From Cylicocyclus nassatus (taxonomy: Eukaryota > Nematoda > Chromadorea > Rhabditida > Strongylidae), in NCBI GenBank assembly GCA_958299035.1, contig CATQJL010000001.1:19451433-19515432 (forward strand): a stretch of DNA of 64,000 nt, given 5' to 3'. Shown piece by piece: positions 56,301 through 64,000 of the stretch. The position numbers and the translations under genes were made by a program. The first letter of the stretch is position 1. The number at the start of each line of letters is the position of its first letter. A model generated the notes under the pieces. It made no database searches and had not been told where the DNA came from. It worked only from the letters and a program-made list of their open reading frames with translations.

Positions 56301-56663
56301 TCAACACCATGCCGAGTTCATAGAGAGTCGCACGTTCCATCTGCTCGACTTTATGATTTATATGCTTTGCCTTGCTCACACAATGGGATTTCAGTCCTAA
56401 AGTGTCTTGAACTCACGACTTTTAAAACAAATATTTTCATTCCAAACTAGCCATCTATTATGTCGAACTTATGATAGGTCACGGTCCACCTACTCTTGTT
56501 TCGTCACTGGTCTTTGGACGATCCTGAATAAATTTTTCTGAACGAAAGAAAACCTTTGTCTTTACGCCTTCGGGCACATAATAGATGAACTTGTTCTGAA
56601 AGTTTGCATAAGATAGATTAGTCATGCTACAAAAATTTTTGTGTGATTGCGGGTATGCGATTA
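56301..56663. other. No feature seen
   Basis: Spacer between the PLE pair and a Helitron. No frames with features. Confidence 0.4.
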
Positions 56664-58140
56664 TCTTATATATAAAGATGAATGTCTGTTTCTCTGTCTG
56701 TCTGTCTGTACGTATGTCCTGAATAGAAAATTCCATTCCTGTACCGATCCGTACCAAACTTTGCACACATACACTACGGGCCCCGGCGGGTGTCATAGGC
56801 TACTTTTCGTCATTGATCGATATTGATTTTATCGATTTTTATCGATTTTTTTGCAGGGTTCACCTACGGGGCTGGGAGTTGGCATAGTGGGGGGAGGGGG
56901 TAAGTTAGCATGGGGATTCCGAATACAGTATTAGTTTTCAGAATTATCAATCACTTTGATCGAATCGATTTTTTGTAAAGTTTGACCTACGAGACTGGGA
57001 GTTTGCACAGGAAGGTAATCGAGCATGCTGATTACGAACACGATCAAAATCATCAATTGCTTCTATCGATTTTATTTTTGGAAAAGTTTGAGCTACGGGG
57101 CTGGGAGTTGGCACAGGGAGGGGGGGTAATCGAGCATGCCGATTTATGAACACAATATTAGTCGGCGCTATTCGGATATCCGGGCCCCAAATTTTTTTTG
57201 TCGTTTTTGGTTATACGGTATGGGGTCGAAAACATAGATTTGCTTTAAACTTCGTCTAGGGTGGTCATTTGGCGCGCTGTACATGAATATCATGCTGATT
57301 TCGCAAAATAGTGCATTTTCTTGGGTTACGGTGGGTGTAGATGGGTCGAAGTTCCAGATTTGCTCAAAAGCTTACCTGTAACGGTTCACAAGTATACTGC
57401 TTATGAGTATGACGCTTGCTCGCTGTCATAACGCATCAGTGAAGTTGTGGTGAGTTGCAGGGTTTAAATGGACATTTTTTGCTTTCGGGCCAATTTTGAT
57501 CACAGATAATCACGAAATAAGAAAACGGTCGTTTTGCATGGCGGTCTCCAGCGCCATCCTGATGACCTGTCCCAACGTTTAATGCACGCGGCAAATCTCC
57601 CTCCCTCTGTTTTTGCTTAAGCAAAAGCCGCTAAAGATGTATCGCGCGCGGCAGTGGTCCTATAAGGAAAGTATTACGGTCGTGGAAAACTTTAATACCA
57701 TACGAAGTGCCATTATCGTGGGGATAAAGCACGATATTCTTGAAACAGCACTTTGGGTAATTTCCTGCCAAGGTTTCAGGCAAGTACATGATTTTTACCA
57801 GCTGCCACGCGAAATGACTACCATATTCGTCATCAGCGGCTTGAATAGACCCCATATATATCGAGTTTGAGTAAGATCCACCATAAAAACATTTTAGGGC
57901 CCGGATAGCCGCATAACGCCATCAGTTTTTAGAAACGTTACTTTTATCGATTTTTTCGTTTTTTTTGCAAAGTTTGAGCTACGGGGCTGGGGGTTGTTGA
58001 GAAAGGTAGATGAGCATACTGATTACTCCCAGGGGAATAGGGAATTGCAAGTAGATGGGGACAGGTAAAGGTGTACAGGGATAGAAATGGAACCTTTATC
58101 GTTTTTGACAGAGCCGGGCGGAGTCGGGTAAGCCAGCTAG
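56664..58140 (+). mobile_element. Non-autonomous Helitron, about 1.5 kb
   Basis: Starts TCTTATATATAAAGATG after host A, with TGTCTG repeats and the GTACCGATCCGTACCAAACT block. It ends with the GCCGGGCGGAGTCGGG hairpin, TAAGCCAGCTAG and host T. The middle (57520-57700, CGCGCGGCAGTGGTCCTATA) matches 1128-2738 in the inverted orientation expected. No helicase frame. Confidence 0.88.
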
Positions 58141-58178
58141 TATTATATATGAATGACGGTTGCATGCTTTCTAATTAG

Positions 58179-58618
58179 GTCAACGTAATCAAGTGAAAGC
58201 CTACAAAAGTAGTGTACATCCTGAAACTTACGCCATCAAAATTCTCAGATTAGCGCAAACAACGGTTAGATTGAAGTATAGATGTTCTCAACAATTACTG
58301 CTTTCAGTCAACACCAGAGAATCAGCTCCAGAGAATTTGACTTTGTACGACGGAAGCATTCTAAAAACAACGTTCAGGCAAAAGTATGTACGCTAATTGC
58401 TTTTACATTGAAATTAATATTGGCCTAAAGGCAGGGGCTTGAGAAAATTGCGACCGCTGCTTTTCATCTCACTTTGGCCTCCTAAAAGCCTTGATTCCAG
58501 CATTTCGCTTGAGTTCTTCAGAACTGTTAGGAAACAGTGCGATTTTCCAACTTTGGAGATTGCTGAAGAGGCTCGACGAGAATTGAGCTTTTACTTTCAA
58601 ATGCAAGAATATCATTAG
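58179..58618 (+). CDS. 3' exons of an unknown protein
   Basis: Exon 58179-58383 ends before GTATGTACG in phase 2; the 117-nt intron ends TTGATTCCAG; exon 58501-58618 ends at TAG. The joined frame is open throughout. It reads PETYAIKILRLAQTTVRLKY in the first exon and FFRTVRKQCDFPTLEIAEEA in the second, ending FQMQEYH. The acceptor of the first exon is CTTTCTAATTAG. The Helitron ending at 58140 probably sits in the preceding intron. The second exon resembles the next one downstream (58709-58900). Family unknown. Confidence 0.52.
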
Positions 58619-58708
58619 CTTTGTACTTTCCAAACTTTAATTGATTTGGCATGTTTCGTGTCTACACAGTCACATACTCTGCTGCAATCAACTGATAGCA
58701 GTTTGTGA

Positions 58709-58953
58709 TTTCTCAAGGTTGTCAAAAAATGCCCATTATGCCGTTTTGCGGCCCTAAATATTGCCGAAGAGCTTGGAACAAAAATTCTTGTTTTCAAAGA
58801 AGTATCAAATGCTGAAAAAATCTCATTCAAATCAAATCTGGAGCATTCCGCCTACCCGCATAAATGCCAAGAGAAGCCATCTGGGAAGCATCCATCGGTT
58901 GTAAGATTGTTTCTTGCTTTCTTTGGCAAAAAAAACAGATAGGTTTTCAGTAA
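58709..58953 (+). CDS. Exon related to the preceding gene, unknown protein
   Basis: The open frame encodes VVKKCPLCRFAALNIAEELG, then FKEVSNAEKISFKSNLEHSA and GKHPSV, up to a strong GTAAGATTG donor at 58901. A 50-nt intron ending GGTTTTCAG would place a TAA directly after the junction (58951-58953). The block KKxC..F..L.IAEE is shared with exon 58501-58618, suggesting a tandem duplication. The acceptor at its 5' side is weak (TTTCTCAAG). A second in-frame block after 58951 in another phase (TDKAAKRTGDRVKKLSQDFR) might be a further exon. Confidence 0.4.
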
Positions 58954-59029
58954 CGGACAAAGCAGCGAAGAGAACGGGGGATAGGGTTAAAAAATTATCG
59001 CAAGATTTTCGAACTAAATAAGTTGAATT

Positions 59030-60296
59030 ATGGTGCAAATCATTTTCAAAATCTTTTTCGCATTCTTTTTGCAAAAAAATTTCGGGGCCGTTACCGATGG
59101 CTATGGAGTGTTTGTGTTTTGGTGTAGTTTTGTTTCAAACAAAATTTTGGTGAGTAAACACACTTAATTGTTCTCTGCGTATGGAACTGGGGGTGTGACG
59201 AAACAGCGAGCCAGTCTTACCTAAGATGAAATGTTAAATGGCCGTGTAACAAAGATATCGGCACAGTAAACATAAGTACCATTGAACATACGCTTTCAAA
59301 GAAATTTTGATTGTATTGCAGTACTGAACAAATGTGCTAGAATGTAAGATTTGAATGAGCAATTTGTTCTAGATTGGAATCATCTTGAGTAATTCGTTTT
59401 CGTGTATCCAAAAGAGATTTAAATGTCTGTCGGAAGTCACAAATAAGCTGCATAGAACATCCACCTGCACCTCTGACTGTTCCTAAGGTTTTGAACTATG
59501 ACATTGAATGAAATCGTTTATTTCACTAAATGTACCTCAAACAGCTTAGATGTTGTTTATTTGTACAGCGTAGAAGATGCTGCATGCCCTCTTTTATCTT
59601 TAATGGTAGTTAACCATGGTGCAAACCCAACAATTCCATAAGCAAAGCGCGTAATCAGCTATGCAAGCTGGTATATCCTAGAAATCTGGTTAGTTGCAGA
59701 TATTTAGCATGCGACACACTATACACATTATAAATCTTCTACCGATAAAGCCTGTATATAAGCATATTTTCAGACAAAGAACTGCATGAGCGAATTTGAA
59801 GCTTTTAGATTTTTCGAACTTATCAACAAAACAAAAGGAATCATCAGCTTTGGCCTTTATGGGTGAGTTGCAAATCACACGAGTCTTTCAAAGCTTTACG
59901 CACATTAGGTTAATTTTTTTCAGAAGTATTACCGAAAGTGCCGTCGCCAAGGTACTTTGATGCACACGATAAAACTCTTTGATCTTATTGTTTTTTCTCG
60001 TGTAAACAGTCCTATTTTTACTTTTTTATGAGCAAATTTTCAATTTTTCTTATTAGCAAATAAGTGAAAGGTCTTTTTTTCTGCTTTTTCGTTACATAAG
60101 CACACACAAACAATTTATCCTTGCTCCTTTTCAGAACATCGAATGTGCGGTGGGTGAGCGATCTCTTCAAGTGGCGGCGGAGCAAATAATCACCAATGAA
60201 GTGAATGGAGTATTTAGGTATACGACAATCTGGCGAGATAACGGTACCAACGTCTCAAAAAAATTGCTTGCATGCTCGAAAAAGATGATTAAATAA
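59030..60296 (+). CDS. Small secreted protein, four exons, unknown family
   Basis: Exons 59030-59149, 59774-59862, 59924-59951 and 60135-60296 join with perfect phase (0, 2, 0) at donors GTGAGT, GTGAGT and GTACTT and acceptors CATATTTTCAG, ATTTTTTTCAG and CTCCTTTTCAG. The 132-residue product starts with a hydrophobic leader (MVQIIFKIFFAFFL). The mature part has cysteines in NKTKG-flanked and IECAVGE, LLACSKK contexts and potential N-glycosylation at NKT, NGT and NVS. It ends SKKMIK before TAA. The last three exons are secure; the first is the only in-phase leader found and could be replaced by another. Family unknown. Confidence 0.65.
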
Positions 60297-60532
60297 TGTT
60301 GTGTCAGAGATTGATAAGTGTAATCTGAATATTTTAAATGTTCAAGCTTATCGAATTAACTATAAATGTGAGTGAAAGAAATTAACAGAGATGTTACAGT
60401 TTTCGTAGGCATTGCTGGCATGTAATCATTGTGCGTGATCTACGCTGCGGGGCTTAGCTTCAGTTTTGTTTATAGCCCCATAAATCTCGATATTCACAAG
60501 TTTTCAAGAAATGCTTGGTTTTCTTTTACTAT
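60297..60532. other. Presumed 3' flank of the secreted-protein gene
   Basis: No AATAAA was seen close to the stop. No frames. Confidence 0.35.
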
Positions 60533-61730
60533 TAGGTCATTCCGAAAGTAATTTCGCTTTTTTCAAACGGACGCCACATGTGGTGGAAAAAAGATATCTA
60601 AGAACTCTTGGAAGCAATCGATGCAGTATTTCACCCTCTTCTAACAGTTATAAAATTATTGCAGCATAGTCAATTAGCTTCTGGAAAATTAAGAAAGTCT
60701 GCGATCCATGCTTTTTGAGATGCTCAAGTTTCACAATTTTTCTAAATGTGTACATCAATCCTCCGAAGGAGCTCAAGTAACGATTCGATAGAGCAAACCC
60801 TACAGGATACAAAACCATTTTTTTCCTTCACATAATTCCTCAAAATTTTTTAATAGAAGTTTGATTGATGCTACCAATCTCCATTCTTGGTCAACTCAAA
60901 CATCGTAGAACATCGAACGGTAAGCAGCTCGAGTGTCATTCGATGCAGCTTGTTCTCCTCTTTCTAATGGATGTTTTTTCTTTGCCCTTTGTGGAGTTTT
61001 CGCATACAAAATCAACATAATTAATTTTCGAACGCGTTCCGGGCTGTACCCAGAAAAATCGAAAGAGACATTTTGATTCCGTAAACTCGCATTCGCTTTG
61101 CAAAATCAGTGTTGAATCATAATATTAGGTCGGTGGAAAAGTTTTGTCCGTTTTTTCGATCCATCGGCAAACACGTTAGAATGAAGATAAACAAACACTT
61201 CAAGATGTATCCGATGCAGAATTTCATCGCCTTTCCAGCTGCTAAACTTTCGTTGTGTTTCGTTGCGAGAGTGTCGAGATACTCGCTGGAAATTACAACT
61301 ACTCATTTTTACCATATCCAACTTTCGCTAATTTTCAAAATTTTTATATGAGACTTTCGGAAGAGCCCCAATAACCAGCAGATAGGGCAAACCTTTTGCC
61401 AACAGAAGCAATTTTTTGTAGCTCTTTGTCTTTAAGAATTTCTACGATTTATTTTTTGAAGTGACCCAATTTTACATTCAGTCTATTTTAACTTCGTAAA
61501 ACATAAAATGTTGAACACTTCATTTACCATTCGATGTAACTTGTCCTCCTCCTTCTAATACTTGTCTTTTTTTGCCGGGAAAGGCGAAATTTGTGGAAGA
61601 AAATCGCAGTATTTCTCAATTTCAGGAGTGCGCACTGAGGTAACCTATGTTTCAAAATCATCATGATTTCAAACGAAAATCGCTCATTTACTGTGTAATG
61701 GTAGCGGTAGTAAGCATCCATGTTCGACTG
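60533..61730. repeat. Ends and pieces of mariner-type elements
   Basis: TTAGGTCATTCCGAAAGTAA at 60534 and TTAGGTCGGTGGAAAAGTTT at 61127 look like mariner-type left ends in tandem. CGATAGAGCAAACCCTACAGG at 60785 is the shared module. Blocks CCGATGCAGAATTTCATCGC and CATTTTTACCATATCC match 590-780. Matching right ends were not found, so boundaries are approximate. Confidence 0.5.
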
Positions 61731-61789
61731 TCCATAAATCTTGGCATAGTTGCAATCTTCTTGTTAGTTGCTTGAGCGAAGTCCAAGAT

Positions 61790-62400
61790 TGGTACAGAAC
61801 TTTATCGCACAGAATAACAGACTAACGTTTCGGCAAACTCGCCTTCTTCAGAGTCGAAAACTGAAAAGTCGAAGACACATGAGAAAACTATCCGATCAAA
61901 CGCCTCATCGACTATAGAAAGGAGCCCAACCCTCTAAGAAAAACAACAGCCTTGACCAAGACCAAGATTAAGCCAGTGCTCACCTTAACAGATGAAAATT
62001 TGGTGGGTGCAGACCACTTATGTCAAAAGCTGTACTGCCTTACTTTTATGGTTGACTAGTGACCCGGTTCTGACCTGACCTCATTATTCAAAAGCCACAG
62101 AGGCTTTGATAAGGAGACAGCTCGTTAGTAATGGCTAGGCACTCGTCCTTCCGGTCGACTTTTGGATTTTGGGCGGCTATCCAAAACGCTTCGAGTGTCT
62201 TGCGCGCTAGGATCTCGGGTTCACGCGCCAGGATTCGAACCTGCACTCCCACCTCCGCGTCGTTCGTCATGGCTGAGCCTGCGATGCATGCCTAACGGAG
62301 TAGCTGCGTTGCCCTTGCTGAGACCATCCAAGTGTTCTTTGATGCGCGTGCATAGCTGCATGCTGGGATCACTAGGAGCTTTATAAAATGCTTACATGAG
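61790..62400 (-). pseudogene. Penelope-like element remnant (copy 3)
   Basis: The minus-strand frame 62270-62088 encodes EILARKTLEAFWIAAQNPKV and RKDECLAITNELSPYQS, matching the end of the GIY-YIG domain frame in the other two copies. Further upstream (about 62380-62290), MQLCTRIKEHLDGLSKGNAA survives in another frame. The 3' part runs to about 61790. Confidence 0.8.
61815..61860 (-). ncRNA. Hammerhead ribozyme-like motif, PLE copy 3
   Basis: The minus strand reads GACU, CUGAAGA, then AGGCGAGUUUGCC, GAA, ACGU, U, AGUC. GACU and AGUC pair perfectly as stem I; GGC/GCC form stem II; ACGU is a self-complementary minimal stem III that could act as a dimer; U precedes the cleavage point. This is the best-formed of the three motifs. 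The unpaired A before stem II departs from the standard core. Confidence 0.5.
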
Positions 62401-62587
62401 AAGCAATTACAGAACTTTTACTTGGTTTTGGTAGAGTAGACCAAGGACTACTAACAAAAAAAGTCAAAATTTTCTCGTTTTTTGAATGAGAAAAAATTGA
62501 AGGGATCTAAAAAATACAAATTTTTGCCTTCTCTAAAATGCAGGAGAAAATGGTACTTTTGTTTTCTTGGCAATATTTTTTCCGCAG
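62401..62587. other. Upstream flank of the next gene
   Basis: No feature seen. An in-frame ATG at 62550 offers an alternative start for the next exon without splicing. Confidence 0.35.
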
Positions 62588-62910
62588 AAAATTTTTGGTA
62601 ATAGCCAAGTTCCACGCTACTACTGAATCGACCATCGGCTACACATTGAGCAAAGTTTTTCTCCAATCTGGTTCTTTCGAGAGAGTTATGCTCCTTCAAA
62701 CTAAAGCTTTCCAGAAAATATTCTCGGTAAATTTTGAGCCGTAAAATCTTTCCCGTGATGAATGCAATCACACAAAAGTATACGTTGTATAGCTAAAGGT
62801 TTGCTGTCTATAATGGTTTTTGTTGCGCTCAGAAAGATTGTTTTGGAAAAGAATTACCTTCATTTAAAGTGGAAGTTGGAAAAACGTGCATTAATTATGA
62901 ACCAACCTAA
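62588..62910 (+). CDS. Two 3' exons of an unknown protein
   Basis: Exon 62588-62726 follows ATTTTTTCCGCAG and ends TTCTCG before GTAAAT; exon 62833-62910 follows GTTGCGCTCAG and ends at TAA. The phase-0 junction gives ...KAFQKIFS joined to KDCFGKELPSFKVEVGKTC and INYEPT. Upstream the frame stays open to an ATG at 62550 (MVLLFSWQYFFRRKFLVIAK), which could be a membrane or signal start if the acceptor is not used. Another frame of exon 2 is also open but does not join in phase. Family unknown. Confidence 0.52.
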
Positions 62911-63121
62911 TATACCTAATACAACTGGAAATGCAATTTCGTCAATATTTCGACAGTTCCTGCCAAAAGCAAGTAGCAAGCTTAGCAAGTAAAATCTTTA
63001 AATAGTTAGTAAGCTGAAGCACCTTGTCTAATATCCTCAAAAAAAAAAACTCGCTGGCTTTAAATTGGATTGAATAAGTGACATCTGGAAGCCGCTGTTA
63101 ACGTCTCCTGTGATTCCACAG
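62911..63121. other. Spacer; no feature seen
   Basis: Includes an A-rich tract near 63040 and ends at a TGATTCCACAG acceptor. Confidence 0.35.
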
Positions 63122-63253
63122 TTATCTGTGATTTCTTCTATGCGCTTTGATTTTGGTCTTATGACCCAAATTATCTGGTTAGGAAGGTTTCTTTATTTGA
63201 TGTACTTGGACAAACAAGCTATGATCTGTGACAAAATTAGCATCTTCGCTTGA
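63122..63253 (+). CDS. Candidate terminal exon
   Basis: A good acceptor precedes 44 codons in phase 0, LSVISSMRFDFGLMTQIIWL and onward, ending at TGA. Partly hydrophobic. No upstream partner in phase identified. Confidence 0.33.
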   Translation, partial: LSVISSMRFDFGLMTQIIWLGRFLYLMYLDKQAMICDKISIFA

Positions 63254-63757
63254 GTGTGCTATCGGATCGTAAAGTTTCTCATTTCATTGTCATATTTTGA
63301 AATTTCTTATCCTTCAATAACGTTCAAGAGATAGGTTGTGGAAGCTACGAAACAGCTGAATAGCATTAGTACAAAGTTTGATACCGCAAATATTTTTGCT
63401 GTTTTTGCGAAATTGCTGTTCCAATTTATACAAACGTCAACAACCTAAGAGGCATGATATTGTGCAAGCGCAGAAAATATTGCGCATCGTGGAGTAAAGT
63501 TCGCACATGGATGATGGGAACTATTCAGTCGTGCTTACAGAGACAAATTTCGATAAATTAATTTGTGATTGCCTATTTGATTCAACTATATTTAAGCTTG
63601 CAAGAAAAACATCCATTTTTGCACGTTTTCGTTATGCAAACATTTTTTCAATCACCAAGATGCATTTCATACTTTCTTCCTAAAGAATCTTACGATAAGT
63701 TGCACATGCGGTAGTGTGAGGAAATTGTTCGTAAAAAAAGGATGAAGATAAAGCATC
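63254..63757. other. No feature seen
   Basis: AT-rich sequence without frames or inverted repeats. Confidence 0.4.
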
Positions 63758-64000
63758 TTGGATTCGCACTACAATAGCGTGAGCAGAAATGCCTCTATCA
63801 GCGAAAACGTCTCTAATCAAGTGATACTGGCGCTTTTATATTCACTGAGTGTCTCCTTGAACATGAGCATCGAGAGACAATTTTGCTCTACCTCGGCCAT
63901 ACCTCACGTTATCTCGATCGCTACGCGATTTAGCAAAGCTCCATGTCTTTATTTTTTGCGCAAGTGCATTCTAAGAATGCAGAAGATAGAACCCTTTTAG
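63758..64000 (+). CDS. Candidate coding stretch at the window edge
   Basis: An open frame of 80 codons with NASIS and NVSNQ glycosylation-like sites and a Cys-containing end (APCLYFLRKCILRMQKIEPF) closes at a TAG on the last bases of the window. That same CCCTTTTAG could instead be a splice acceptor, in which case the frame is intron. The start is unsupported. Confidence 0.3.
   Translation: MDSHYNSVSRNASISENVSNQVILALLYSLSVSLNMSIERQFCSTSAIPHVISIATRFSKAPCLYFLRKCILRMQKIEPF

Noticed and set aside
58615..59074. Two minus-strand frames that looked like exons joined by a 44-nt intron
   Set aside because: The junction (GTAGGC .. TTTTTTCAG) is out of phase and gives a stop at once.
62205..62240. B-box-like GGTTCGAATCC on the minus strand
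   Set aside because: It falls inside the reading frame of the Penelope-like remnant and has no A-box or stems.
62451..62771. 106-codon minus-strand frame
   Set aside because: It is antisense to the plus-strand exon 62588-62726, which has good splice sites and a phase-matched partner.
1..64000. Bacterial features, CRISPR arrays, rRNA genes, SL RNA gene
   Set aside because: Nothing matching them was seen; splice signals and retroelements indicate a nematode nuclear genome.

Overview
The window looks like nematode nuclear DNA, most likely from a strongylid (hookworm-like) worm. There are no operons, ribosome-binding sites or CRISPR arrays. Exon-like stretches are short and are joined by small introns with GTAAG-type donors and TTTTCAG-type acceptors. 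The best-matched long coding sequence is a decayed RTE-type LINE of the kind that is abundant in hookworm genomes. The species call is an inference from these traits.

Most of the window is layered mobile DNA. Layout: 1-1127 hAT-like and MITE remnants; 1128-2738 Helitron; 3.6-6.7 kb tandem repeats and two palindromic CAGGGTG MITEs; 6.9-13.4 kb hAT elements, hairpins and a mariner-type MITE; 14.4-18.8 kb short GC-rich repeats and a possible minus-strand gene; 19.4 kb Helitron; 19.9-24.1 kb several small exons interrupted by a TIR transposon; 25.0-27.3 kb RTE LINE; 27.3-30.1 kb small exons; 31-35.7 kb MITEs with a nested hAT; 35.7-39.0 kb a hAT inside a hAT; 39.9-40.8 kb mariner-type MITE; 41.7-43.9 kb small secreted-protein genes; 44.4-49.3 kb nested hAT and mariner-type elements; 50.6-51.6 kb CR1-like LINE; 51.6-54.6 kb a run of abutting MITEs and a fold-back Helitron; 54.6-56.3 kb two head-to-head Penelope-like elements (PLEs) carrying GIY-YIG endonuclease domains and hammerhead-like motifs; 56.7-58.1 kb Helitron; 58.2-60.3 kb and 62.6-64 kb small multi-exon genes, with a third PLE remnant between them.

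No host gene could be named. The best-supported host genes encode small proteins of unknown family: 41748-42144 (114 residues, two exons, secreted), 59030-60296 (132 residues, four exons, secreted), 22945-24099 (four exons), 58179-58618, 62588-62910 and 28121-28355. All were assembled by hand from reading frame, splice-site and phase agreement. The repeats are related by nesting and by shared modules: a GATAGAGCAAAGCAAGCTC module recurs in mariner-type MITEs with different ends, and an AACGCTGATTCCAAATCTG module recurs in several fold-back elements.
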